Shown here: positions 24,464 to 32,158 of the stretch, piece by piece
Layout: every line of letters starts with the position of its first letter
Position numbering within the stretch: the first letter of the stretch is position 1
Source: CAYSFW01 sp964620675
Lineage (GTDB): Bacteria; Pseudomonadota; Gammaproteobacteria; UWMA-0217
Reading direction: 5' to 3'
Length of the DNA stretch: 39,484 nucleotides
NCBI GenBank assembly: GCA_964620675.1
Contig: CAZUJU010000034.1
Location: forward strand, 1 to 39,484
Translations under genes and position numbers: made by a program
The notes under the pieces: model-generated
What the model saw: only the letters and a program-made list of their open reading frames with translations
The model's database searches: none
Told to the model about the DNA's origin: nothing

Positions 24464-25021
24464 TTAATCGACGTTGTTGAACGACTGTTCCGGCGCAATC
24501 GTCAACGCAACGCTTGCGATGGTCACCGGCTTGTCACCAACGAATTCATACAACACCCACAACCCCTCTTCGTTGCGGCGGAAGATCTCGGTACGGCGGT
24601 GCTCGGGATCGATCAGCACGTATTCCTTAAGGCTATCAAGGGTGCGATAGGCGGCGAATTTCGCGCCGCGGTCGTACCCCTGCGTGGAATCGGAGAGCAC
24701 CTCAACGATCAGCGCGGGGGATTCGAGATACAGATCAGCTTTATGGTCCGACTCTTCACACGTGACCATGACATCGGGGTAGAAGAACGCGTTCGCGGCG
24801 CGCACGTGCAGTTTCATGTCAGATATATACGGACGGCACCGCGCGCCATCCAGATGGATCTTGAGCGCCGTAGCGACATTGAGCGCGATTTCGTTGTGCC
24901 GTCGGGTTGCACCCACCATCGCGAACACCTCGCCATTGAGGTACTCGTTCTTGGTCGGCTGCTCGTTCTCCCAGGCAAGGTAGTCGGTGACTGAGAAATG
25001 TTTGACTGCGGGAAGCGCCAT
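24464..25021 (-). CDS. Uma2 family protein (DUF820), second copy
   Basis: A 185-residue protein with TKNEYLNGEVFAMVGATRRH, AFFYPDVMVTCEESDH, LIVEVLSDSTQGYDRG (the ExL form of the PD-(D/E)XK core) and KFAAYRTLDSLKEYVLIDPE. This is the common Uma2 subtype, distinct from the ExP form at 22278. ATG 25021 has AGGAG 7 nt upstream. The frame remains open far upstream, but that part is not protein-like. Function unknown beyond the nuclease-like fold. Confidence 0.88.
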   Translation of the reverse strand: MALPAVKHFSVTDYLAWENEQPTKNEYLNGEVFAMVGATRRHNEIALNVATALKIHLDGARCRPYISDMKLHVRAANAFFYPDVMVTCEESDHKADLYLESPALIVEVLSDSTQGYDRGAKFAAYRTLDSLKEYVLIDPEHRRTEIFRRNEEGLWVLYEFVGDKPVTIASVALTIAPEQSFNNVD

Positions 25022-25341
25022 GTAACGGCTCCTATGTGTGCATTGATTTCGATTGTAGCAAGCCGGCGCACGGTGTGCCGATGCCGCAGCGGCGCGGACC
25101 TCCGTGACACGCCGCAGGTGCGACCACGCAACCTGCAGCTCCGCCTTCGATTGACGCCGGTTGCGCAAATAGCCCGCGAATTCGCCCTGGCATGACGGGC
25201 TGCGGCGCCAATTACCCTGCAAACTATCGACCACGCATAGCCCGATGTCGCGTCCACGTGGGTCGAGCAAGTGCGAGCATCGGCAAAGCTTGCTAAGTTC
25301 AAACTCATGGCCCCTCACCCCAGCGCCACTGGCCCCGCAAC
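25022..25341. other. Divergent intergenic region (Uma2 / glycerate kinase)
   Basis: Roughly 320 bp with no supported gene. The minus strand stays open but shows no motif or start. Nothing further recognised. Confidence 0.4.
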
Positions 25342-26604
25342 ATGAAAACGCCACCGGAAACTCTGTTACGACAAATGTTCGCCGCCGCGATCGCCTCAGC
25401 ACAGCCTGAGGTTTGCGTGCCGCGGCATTTACCTCAGCCGCCCGCGGGCCGCGTGATCGTGATCGGCGCCGGTAAGGCCTCCGCGGCAATGGCGAGCACC
25501 TTCGAACGCCATTGGCAAGGCCCGGTCGAAGGCCTGGTCGTTACCCGCTACGGCTACCAGGTGCCGTGCGCATCGATAGAGATTGTCGAGGCGGCGCACC
25601 CGGTGCCGGACGCGGCCGGCCTCGCTGCGGCCGAACGCATGCTCGAACGGGTCGCCGGACTGAGCGCCGATGATCTTGTGGTCTGCCTGATTTCCGGTGG
25701 CGGCTCGGCACTCCTGCCCCTGCCGCTCGCGGGTCTGACGCTGGCGGACAAGCAGGCCGTCAACCGCGCACTGTTGCGCTGTGGCGCCTCGATCTCGGAA
25801 ATGAACTGCGTGCGCCGCCACCTTTCGGCGATCAAGGGCGGGCGGCTGGCCGCGGCCTGCAACCCGGCCCGGGTCGTCAACCTGCTGCTTTCCGACGTGC
25901 CGGGCGATGACCCGATCGACATCGCCTCCGGTCCAACCGTGGCCGATCCCACCGACTGCGCCGACGCCCTGGCGATCATCGAGCGCTACCGGATCGAACT
26001 GCCGCCCGGGGTGCGCGACGCGCTCACCAGCGGACGCGGCGAAACCGTCAAACCCGGCGACGAACGCCTCGCTGGCGTCGAGACGCATCTGATCGCCACC
26101 CCACTACACGCGCTCCAGGCAGCGGCCGCGGTCGCGCGGCAGGCCGGCATCAACGCACACATCCTCGGCGACCGCATCGAAGGCGAGGCGCGTGAGGTCG
26201 GCAAAGTCATGGCCGGCATCGCGCTGCACGTGGCCACGCACCACCAGCCGTTCACGCCGCCTTGCGTGCTCCTTTCCGGCGGCGAAACCACCGTCACGCT
26301 GCGCGGCGACGGCCGCGGCGGGCGCAACGTCGAATTCCTGCTCGCGCTGGCGGTGGCCTTGAAAGGCGCCCCCGGCATCCTTGCGCTCGCCGGCGACACC
26401 GACGGCGTCGACGGCGTCGAGGAAATCGCCGGCGCCCTGCTTCGACCCGACACCCTCGCCCGCGCCTGGGCACAAGGCATCAACCCCAACCACGCACTCG
26501 ACAACAACGACGGCCACGGCTTCTTCCAGGCACTCGACGATGCCATCATCACCGGCCCCACGTTCACCAACGTCAACGACTTCCGGGCGATCCTGATCGG
26601 CTGA
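25342..26604 (+). CDS. Glycerate 2-kinase (MOFRL/GckA-TtuD family)
   Basis: A 420-residue protein. The N-terminal DUF4147 part has VIVIGAGKASAAMA, VCLISGGGSALLPLP, NCVRRHLSAIKGGRLAA and LLLSDVPGDDPIDIASGPT. The C-terminal MOFRL domain has LLSGGETTVTLRGDGRGGRNVEFLLA, LAGDTDGVDG and ITGPTFTNVNDFRAILIG. It phosphorylates D-glycerate to 2-phosphoglycerate, feeding glyoxylate- or tartronate-derived carbon into glycolysis. ATG 25342. The gene ends 17 bp before an assembly gap, so downstream partners (for example tartronate semialdehyde reductase or pyruvate kinase) cannot be seen. Confidence 0.93.
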   Translation: MKTPPETLLRQMFAAAIASAQPEVCVPRHLPQPPAGRVIVIGAGKASAAMASTFERHWQGPVEGLVVTRYGYQVPCASIEIVEAAHPVPDAAGLAAAERMLERVAGLSADDLVVCLISGGGSALLPLPLAGLTLADKQAVNRALLRCGASISEMNCVRRHLSAIKGGRLAAACNPARVVNLLLSDVPGDDPIDIASGPTVADPTDCADALAIIERYRIELPPGVRDALTSGRGETVKPGDERLAGVETHLIATPLHALQAAAAVARQAGINAHILGDRIEGEAREVGKVMAGIALHVATHHQPFTPPCVLLSGGETTVTLRGDGRGGRNVEFLLALAVALKGAPGILALAGDTDGVDGVEEIAGALLRPDTLARAWAQGINPNHALDNNDGHGFFQALDDAIITGPTFTNVNDFRAILIG

Positions 26605-26621
26605 ACGCGCGGCGGAATGCG

Positions 26622-26721
26622 NNNNNNNNNNNNNNNNNNNNNNNNNNNNNNNNNNNNNNNNNNNNNNNNNNNNNNNNNNNNNNNNNNNNNNNNNNNNNNN
26701 NNNNNNNNNNNNNNNNNNNNN
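26622..26721. other. Assembly gap (100 N)
   Basis: Exactly 100 unresolved bases, the conventional placeholder for a scaffold gap of unknown length. Adjacency of the genes on either side should not be taken as real operon context. Confidence 0.99.
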
Positions 26722-26745
26722 AGCGCGGTGTCGTCGCCATGACAG

Positions 26746-27684
26746 CTAGCCGCCAAATACCGGCAGACAAAGCCGCCAGGTGGGCAGCAGACGCGGGAAT
26801 TTTTCGCTGCCATCAAGCTCGCATCGCAAACTATTCCAGCGCGCCAGATCAAAGGAATCCCGATGCAAGAATGCAACCCAGTTCGCGAGTAACACGGCCG
26901 CATAGGTTTCCGCATCGCGCGGGTCACAGCGCGCAAGTCCAGCACTGTGTTGGTATCCGGTCACCAGGGTTGCCGCGTCATAGCCCCAGCGTTGCAGCGC
27001 AATCGCCGCCGTGCCTGCCCGAAATGTCACCTCTTCGGGCAGGCTCGATTCCGCTTGCGCGGCAATAGGATTGAGTGCGGTTGGTAATTCTGAGAAATGC
27101 AGATCGGCAAACAAGGCCTGAATGTGTGCGGCGAGTTCGGGGGTGTTCGCCACATGCCAAAAATTGAAGACCACGGTTTGGCGTGGCTGAGTCACTTCGG
27201 TGACGCCGTGATAGGACTCGGCATGCAGTAAAAAGCCAAAGGCCTGGTTGTATTCGGGATTCACACGAACGACAGCGTTACCCTCCGGCGCGGCATACAA
27301 TTCGAGCACGCCGCCGTGCTCTGGTTGCCAACGCCTATTCAGTTGCACGACCAGGCGCGCAATTTCATAGCCCAGCAGTGGTCGGTCGCTGTGTATCCCA
27401 ATGACTTGTCCGGGCTGCATTCGCTGCGCCGTAACCAGCACCCGATTAACCAGCGGTAGTTCCGTGATTGCGCGCATTCTCGCGAGCACTTCGGTCTGAA
27501 ACGGTGCCGGAATAGCCTCGGTCACGTCGCGCAGCGAGCAGCGGTAAAACGCGCCGTCCCGATGCTGCCACGCACCGTCTTGCGTAAATAGCCGCTCAAG
27601 CACGGCGCAGTGTTCCCTAGAGAATGCGGTATTTGCAGTAAAAAATGGAAATGGGTGCTGATGGGAGTGAGGCTGCCAGAGCAA
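26746..27684 (-). CDS. 2OG-Fe(II) oxygenase with C-terminal extension
   Basis: About 312 residues. The first ~190 carry a 2-oxoglutarate/Fe(II) dioxygenase core: GQVIGIHSDRP (HxD iron ligands), HGGVLELY, then YHGVTEVTQPRQTVVFNFW with the distal His and the Arg that binds 2-oxoglutarate. This resembles prolyl-hydroxylase-like enzymes acting on peptides or proteins. The remaining ~120 residues (EEVTFRAGTAAIALQRWGYD onward, Trp- and Arg-rich) match no family I recognise. Start is TTG: 27684 has AGGAG at good spacing, and TTG 27690 is the alternative. It is close to the assembly gap, so partner genes may be hidden. Confidence 0.7.
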   Translation of the reverse strand: MLWQPHSHQHPFPFFTANTAFSREHCAVLERLFTQDGAWQHRDGAFYRCSLRDVTEAIPAPFQTEVLARMRAITELPLVNRVLVTAQRMQPGQVIGIHSDRPLLGYEIARLVVQLNRRWQPEHGGVLELYAAPEGNAVVRVNPEYNQAFGFLLHAESYHGVTEVTQPRQTVVFNFWHVANTPELAAHIQALFADLHFSELPTALNPIAAQAESSLPEEVTFRAGTAAIALQRWGYDAATLVTGYQHSAGLARCDPRDAETYAAVLLANWVAFLHRDSFDLARWNSLRCELDGSEKFPRLLPTWRLCLPVFGG

Positions 27685-27921
27685 AGGCAATGCTCCTATT
27701 TGAATGATGGGCGAACGTCATCGTCTCGATCCGGAATCAAAGCGGCGCGGCCCACATGGTCGTCCATATTCCGCATCGCAACCCCAACTAAGCGGCTCGG
27801 CCTCAATCGCGTCGGATTCATCACGCGGTTCGCGCGGCTCGTATACCGGGAAAACGGGCACACTACGAGGACGTGCAGCGTACTATCCTGAAAGTCGCAA
27901 ATCACCCGGCAACCCCCTTGC

Positions 27922-28485
27922 TCACACGTCGTCGGTCGGCACCGAGAATCCCAGATCCCGCAACCCGGCTAAGCCGAGGCGATTCAGCGTTTCGATATTC
28001 CGTTCGTAGATCGCTTCCAGGTCTGGAAAGGCCTCGACGGCGCGGTCGATGCTCGCTTCACGGATGAGGTGCAAGGTGGGATAAGGGGCGCGATTGGCAT
28101 AGTTGCCGATGTCGTCCGTGGCGGTGTCGGCGAACTGGAATCCCGGATGGAACGAGGCCACCTGGATGATGCCTTCGAGCGCATGCTCCACGACGGCCTC
28201 TTCCGCGATGGCAGTGACCGCGTCGAAATCCAGGAAATCCGGAAAAAGGGTGGGGTGAATCAACAAGGTGGTGTCGATCGCCTCCGGATCGGCCGCGGCC
28301 AGCAGATCGAGTTCGCGATCGAGCTCCTCAAGAAACGCATCCATGTGCCGCGCCTCGCTGACGACAAAACGGATCTGATTTTTGACGTACACCGCTTTTG
28401 CGAATGGGCAGAGATTTAATCCGATGACGGCCTTTTCGAGCCACTGCCGCATCGTTGCCAGCACTTCGTCGCTATTCGTTGCCAC
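27922..28485 (-). CDS. DUF1415 family protein
   Basis: A 187-residue protein recognised from WLEKAVIGLNLCPFAKAVY near the N-terminus, FPDFLDF in the middle, and VASFHPGFQFADTATDDIGNY followed by NRAPYPTLHLIREASIDRAV. The conserved LNLCPFA and FHP...Q segments define this proteobacterial family, whose function is unknown. The start at 28485 gives the full family length. Stands alone. Confidence 0.85.
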   Translation of the reverse strand: MATNSDEVLATMRQWLEKAVIGLNLCPFAKAVYVKNQIRFVVSEARHMDAFLEELDRELDLLAAADPEAIDTTLLIHPTLFPDFLDFDAVTAIAEEAVVEHALEGIIQVASFHPGFQFADTATDDIGNYANRAPYPTLHLIREASIDRAVEAFPDLEAIYERNIETLNRLGLAGLRDLGFSVPTDDV

Positions 28486-28575
28486 ACACGCTCCGTAGGG
28501 GAATTGAGGTCGGTATTCGAGGGTTCGAATTAGGGTGCCGTCCCGGGAACATCGATCAGAGGGGACTCGCTCGAC

Positions 28576-29130
28576 CTATCGTACCTCATTCGTCCGCGCG
28601 CTCGCGTAGCCGGGAAGCGCAGTCTCGGTTTCAACGCCATCCCCAAGGCGATTGGCGCTGGTCCGGAAACGACCTGCCGAGGCCGATCGAGCCTGACAAG
28701 GCACTCGATGCTCCTCAATCAGGTCGTCCGCCTTCGAGACCCCAATGAACGGCCTGGCCGGAATATCTCCCCAAGGGATCGGTACACCCCGGCGCGTCTT
28801 TCCGAAGGCGCCCCGGCGCGCAACGAACTGCTGAACGGCACCATATTTTACCGGACTGCAGATCTCGACCGAGTTGCCGGTAACGCGAAAGTTAATCTCT
28901 CCGGACAGCCTCTTCGCCTCGCCGATCAGCGGCTTCTTGCTGGCGACCAGGGCGCCGCGCGCTTTAGCGCCGAAACGGGCGCCGTAAGCCGTGAGCGTGA
29001 ACTCCTTGTTGGCTCCCCATTTCGCCCCATCGGGCGCCGTCGATGTGACGAACCGCCGCTTCCTCGTTTCCTTCAGCGCCTCACCGATCGCGTGGAGCGG
29101 CTTCTTCAGTTCCACGCGGCGCTCGGTCAA
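28576..29130 (-). pseudogene. Phage virion morphogenesis protein (Mu gpG / P2 gpS type), fragment
   Basis: The reading has IGEALKETRKRRFVTSTAPD, GAKWGANKEFTLTAYG, SGEINFRVTGNSVEI, YGAVQQFVARRGAFG and IPWGDIPARPFIGVSKADDL. This is the typical run of Mu gpG/P2 gpS tail-completion proteins. Expected N-terminal residues are missing and the C-terminus leaves the family after DDLIEEH, so it is a prophage remnant. It starts 4 bp after the brnA stop codon, at a TTG. No other phage structural genes are nearby. Confidence 0.65.
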
Positions 29131-29359
29131 CGACTTACGCCGGGGTGTGCGATTTCAGCCAGTCTTTCAACGCTGCATCCATGCGGGTCTGCCAGCCATC
29201 GCCGCTGGCGCGGAATTGCTCCACCACGTCACGCGACAGGCGGATGGTGATGCGCTCCTTGGTCACTTCGGCCGGAGGACGGCCGATCCGCATGCGGGGT
29301 TTGATGCGGGCCAATTCTTCATCGGTGAAGGGAATCGCATCAGGGTCTGCCTGTGCCGC
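29124..29359 (-). repeat. Direct repeat, brnA copy A
   Basis: Matches 30070-30305 at an offset of 946 bp with only a handful of differences. It covers the last ~75 codons of brnA and 11 bp past its stop. Both copies share the same left border (CGGTCAACGACTTACGCC). Confidence 0.85.
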
Positions 29360-29422
29360 CGCCGTGATGGCGGCATCTTCTTCATCGGTCACGAATATAT
29401 GGGTGGATTTAAGTTTGGGCAT
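29135..29422 (-). CDS. brnA: BrnA antitoxin
   Basis: A 95-residue antitoxin. The N-terminal part (MPKLKSTHIFVTDEEDAAI, IPFTDEELARIKP) and the C-terminal ribbon-helix-helix region (ERITIRLSRDVVEQFRASGD, GWQTRMDAALKDWL) are typical of BrnA. It neutralises the BrnT RNase and, with it, represses the operon. ATG 29422 overlaps the brnT 3' end by 14 bp. Much of its 3' portion is repeated at 30070-30305. Confidence 0.9.
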   Translation of the reverse strand: MPKLKSTHIFVTDEEDAAITAAAQADPDAIPFTDEELARIKPRMRIGRPPAEVTKERITIRLSRDVVEQFRASGDGWQTRMDAALKDWLKSHTPA

Positions 29423-29675
29423 AGACTTTCTCCTCTCGCTTGTTGGCTTTGCGCAGACTGATGACGCGTCGACCGCCGGCGCGCTCGACGAACACCAAGT
29501 AATAAAGTCGCGCGCCGATGTAACCGATGCCCGCCATCCTCGTTTCGCCATAATCGCGACGCAAGTCCGGCCAGATCACCGCGTCATCCCATTCGAACCC
29601 ACCCGCTTCCGCTAACGACACCCCATGCTTGGCAACGTTGGCGGCATCCTTGGCGGGATCGAATGTGATATCCAT
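29409..29675 (-). CDS. brnT: BrnT ribonuclease toxin
   Basis: An 88-residue RelE-fold toxin: MDITFDPAKDAANVAKHGVS, then FEWDDAVIWPDLRRDYGETR, GYIGARLYYLVFVERAGGRR and VISLRKANKREEKVYAQ. These match BrnT, an mRNA-cleaving toxin of type II BrnTA modules. ATG 29675. Transcription should start only 0-2 nt before the ATG, judged from the promoter at 29683-29711, and no ribosome site is present, so the mRNA looks leaderless. First gene of the brnT-brnA operon. Confidence 0.9.
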   Translation of the reverse strand: MDITFDPAKDAANVAKHGVSLAEAGGFEWDDAVIWPDLRRDYGETRMAGIGYIGARLYYLVFVERAGGRRVISLRKANKREEKVYAQT

Positions 29676-29682
29676 GCAACTT

Positions 29683-29711
29683 ATTGTATGTACAAAAAAG
29701 AGGCCGGACAA
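29683..29711 (-). promoter_or_regulatory. brnTA promoter with overlapping operator
   Basis: Minus strand: -35 TTGTCC (29711-29706), exactly 17 bp, then -10 TACAAT (29688-29683). The inverted repeat TTGTA-TG-TACAA (plus strand) overlaps the -10 and is the natural candidate for the BrnA autorepression site. Confidence 0.65.
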
Positions 29712-30069
29712 CCCCTGTTTCACGCCGCCCTGATTGATCCGGCAAGCTCGCAGGATGTGCTGAGCGGAGCGAAGCGCATCAAGCGCGTGACAACCACCGG
29801 GGTGGAAATACCGACGCGACCGATGCGCCTCGCGCCGCTCGGAGTCACAACGCAAACGAACCGCCGGGCACCCCTTGTGGGTGCCCGGCCATCCCCGATG
29901 GCGCTGAATCCGCGGATGCTCCGGCGCTTGCGGTGAGCGGAGTCGAACGGCAGGAGGCGCATCGGTCGCGATCAATGCGCCGCGCGGCGCATCCACGACG
30001 CCAAACACCAGACCTGCCCGACGCGGAAATCCTGCGCCGCCTGCTGGCACGGAATCTGGAACGGGCCGA
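29712..30069. other. Spacer between brnT and partial brnA copy
   Basis: No supported gene. It contains a strong hairpin at 29863-29889. The right-hand ~50 bp has a protein-like plus-strand reading (LPDAEILRRLLARNLERADG) that runs into the repeat and may be a gene fragment. Confidence 0.4.
29863..29889. repeat. 11 bp perfect hairpin
   Basis: GCCGGGCACCC and GGGTGCCCGGC around a 5 nt loop, upstream of the brnTA promoter. It lacks a T-run on either side. Confidence 0.6.
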
Positions 30070-30305
30070 CGGTCAACGACTTACGCCGGGGTGTGCGATT
30101 TCAGCCAGTCTTTCAACGCTGCATCCATGCGGGTCTGCCAGCCATCGCCGCTGGCGCGGAATTGCTCCACCACGTCACGCGACAGGCGGATGGTGATGCG
30201 CTCCTTGGTCACTTCGGCCGGAGGACGGCCGATCCGCATGCGGAGTTTGATGCGGGCCAATCCTTCATCGGTGAAGGGAATGGCGTCAGAGTTCGCCTGT
30301 GCCGC
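30070..30305 (-). repeat. Direct repeat, brnA copy B
   Basis: Second copy of the brnA 3' segment (offset 946 bp from 29124). The match stops sharply after GCCGC at 30305. Confidence 0.85.
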
Positions 30306-30356
30306 TACCGATTTTCGCAAGTGCCCGTCGGGGGGTTGACAGCCTGCGTTCCGCAT
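30081..30356 (-). pseudogene. Partial brnA copy with replaced N-terminus
   Basis: A 91-codon frame. The last ~74 codons match BrnA (IPFTDEGLARIKLRMRIG through KDWLKSHTPA), with a few substitutions. The first ~17 codons are unrelated (MRNAGCQPPDGHLRKSVAAQ) and no BrnT gene precedes it. It keeps the whole ribbon-helix-helix region but lacks the normal N-terminus. It is probably a duplication remnant; if expressed, it could still bind the brn operator. Confidence 0.6.
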
Positions 30357-30428
30357 CGAACTCCGTGGTGCGGAGCGTCATCGATCATGCGTTCGTCGCG
30401 CGAACTGCCAACCCAGCGAGGAGCCCCT

Positions 30429-30560
30429 ATGATCCGTATCGAAATACCGCTTAAACCCGTCACGGTATCCGTGCTCGCGGTTCTGCTGAGCCTGGCCGGG
30501 CGAAATCTGGCAACTGGTGCTGTACGTGCGGAGCTTGATCGGGCGGTGAGCGGCAGATAG
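30429..30560 (+). CDS. Small hypothetical protein (43 residues)
   Basis: ATG 30429 has AGGAG 5 nt upstream. The product starts MIRIEIPLKPVTVSVLAVLL, contains one hydrophobic stretch (residues ~11-22) and ends in a charged tail (RAELDRAVSGR). It could be a single-pass or exported micropeptide. No family recognised; the ribosome site is the main support. Confidence 0.35.
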   Translation: MIRIEIPLKPVTVSVLAVLLSLAGRNLATGAVRAELDRAVSGR

Positions 30561-30671
30561 CCCGCGTGGATTGGGTCGTCGTGCCTGCGGCGGACCTAAG
30601 GTTCGAATCCGCTGCCGCGTAAAACCGGTCAGCGCACTTCGGGTTAGAAATCGCGCGCGACCGCGCGGGCG

Positions 30672-30950
30672 TCAATTCACGGTGCAGAACGTGCGCGGCG
30701 ATGTCGTCGCGTCGACACCCTTGATGGCGGGATGTGACTGTAATCGTTCGACCGCGCGCTGATATTCCGCGTCGGTGACCTCAACCCCGAACAAGACCTC
30801 GACGCCCCCGTCGGGCAGCGCCGCCGAATGAATGATCTCCAGACCTTGGCTGGCGAGGATCTCCGCAAGCGCGGCCGCCGCAGCGGCTTGCGCGGCCTGC
30901 ACGCCGGGACTCCAGGCGAGCAACATCGCAATCAAGATCAGATTTCGCAA
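30672..30950 (-). CDS. Small exported hypothetical protein
   Basis: About 92 residues from TTG 30950 (GGAG 6-7 nt upstream), giving a clear signal peptide (MRNLILIAMLLAWSPGVQA). The mature part is Ala-rich, then ALPDGGVEVLFGVEVTDAEYQ and HPAIKGVDATTSPRTFC. A longer start at TTG 30965 is possible. No family is recognised; the VDA and repeated beta/alpha pattern is weakly reminiscent of small periplasmic domains, but no function can be assigned. Confidence 0.45.
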   Translation of the reverse strand: MRNLILIAMLLAWSPGVQAAQAAAAAALAEILASQGLEIIHSAALPDGGVEVLFGVEVTDAEYQRAVERLQSHPAIKGVDATTSPRTFCTVN

Positions 30951-31015
30951 CTTTGACTCCGACAAGCAAGATTGATGGGGAGAAAGAGTTTTATGGAGTT
31001 TAATGGGACCAAAGT

Positions 31016-31388
31016 CTAAGGGTAGATGGCCTCCCTGAGAAACATTACCCGCCTGCCGCTCAATGCCTCGATCCGCGCGCTGAACGTTTCATCGCCGAGC
31101 GCCCACCCCTTATGTGTACCGTCGCGGATCGTTTGTAGATCGGCGCGAGGAATCGCCGAGCGAAACAACTGCCGATACGCCGACTGCCGATCGGCCTCGC
31201 TCCGGCCAAGTTGCAGGTACTCCGTGTGCGGCGTCAGCCAGCAACTTGCGGGACCAGGGTCGCCGCCGGCGTTGAAGCGATCGCAGGACCGGCGGTACTC
31301 CCGGAGGTAGCCGACCCCTGCCGGCACGCACCGGGTTGAGTTTGATGTATCGCATCAACGTCTGTAGATAACGCTTACTGTCCACACC
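31016..31388 (-). pseudogene. Second RAYT-type transposase, C-terminal remnant with frameshift
   Basis: Reading from 31388 down, one frame gives KRYLQTLMRYIKLNPVRAG. The sequence continues in another frame as EYRRSCDRFNAGGDPGPAS, LTPHTEYLQLGRSEADRQ, AYRQLFRSAIP and IEALSGRRV. Together this is the C-terminal half of an IS200-like/REP-associated transposase, a different subtype from the one at 3865. The N-terminal HUH part is gone and a frameshift lies near 31325. It abuts a DUF6544 gene fragment on the opposite strand. Confidence 0.65.
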
Positions 31389-31770
31389 CGGGCTGCCTAT
31401 GGCCGTTATATCGCGGAAGCCGTGTTTTGGACTCCAGCCGCTTTGCTCCCGGCGCCAGGCGTGGTTTGGGAGCCGCTGGAAAAGGACACGGCCCGCGTGA
31501 CCGTGACTCACAACGAGCTATCGCAGGCGGTAGACATCAAGGCGGATGAGTAAGGTCGACCCGCGGTAGTCCGCGTCATACGGTGGACCAATGCCAATCC
31601 CGAGCAACGGTACAGGCTGCCACCCTTTGGTGGCCATCTATCAGATTTGCGCGAAGTTCAAGGAATTCGCATTCCCTTCGATGTACAAGCCGGCAACCTG
31701 TTCGGCACGGACAAGTACTTTCCGTTATTCAAGGTAAGGGTGACTGCCGTACGTTTCCCGGCACCTCAGT
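31386..31770 (+). pseudogene. DUF6544-like protein, broken fragment
   Basis: A plus-strand frame reads AAYGRYIAEAVFWTPAALLP, GVVWEPLEKDTARVTVTHN, then an in-frame TAA at 31551-31553. It resumes in the same frame as NANPEQRYRLPPFGGHLSDL, REVQGIRIPFDVQAGNLFGT and YFPLFKVRVTAVRFP. This is the C-terminal half of the DUF6544 (DUF6920) family pattern. The 5' part is missing where the transposase remnant begins, so the gene was probably cut by that element and then decayed. Confidence 0.6.
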
Positions 31771-31865
31771 TATGCGTTCCACTTCAATGCCTTGCTTCCA
31801 TTTCCCGCAAAATCAGGCCAATGCTACAGGGTCATAAAGCGCTGAAAGGCGCATCGCGGCGTTAA

Positions 31866-32158
31866 AGCCGAGATTAAAGATGCTCATTGACGTCATGTAA
31901 ACTGCGATTCTTATTGCGAGCCCACTGCCCCGCACATTGGTCCGGCTGACGCCGGTGCATCGGCGACCAGCGGTTGAGTCGCCTTCGAGTCTTGATGTTA
32001 CGAATAACGAACAATGAGCATTGGCACTTAAATCGCACAACGGCCAGAAATTGCGCTTTTTTGACGCCAGCAATATCGATAAGATTCCGTATTAGCGTAT
32101 GCTCCGCATCTCGGTCTCGGACGATCCTTGCGCCAATTGACGTTGAAAGGGTTTCTTG
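31866..32158. other. AT-richer spacer before the GNAT gene
   Basis: No gene supported. A perfect 10 bp inverted repeat (ATGCTCATTG at 31880, CAATGAGCAT at 32012) brackets about 120 bp that also holds a small hairpin. This may be a mobile-element scar or chance. Confidence 0.35.

Noticed and set aside
24998..25489. N-terminal extension of the second Uma2 protein to 25489
   Set aside because: ATG 25021 has a proper ribosome site and family homology begins there; the upstream part is Arg/Ser-rich noise.
26622..26721. Run of N as a possible biological feature
   Set aside because: Exactly 100 unknown bases; a scaffolding placeholder.
27704..28009. Plus-strand frame next to the DUF1415 gene
   Set aside because: Ser/Arg/Pro-rich with no motif; it overlaps the DUF1415 3' end.
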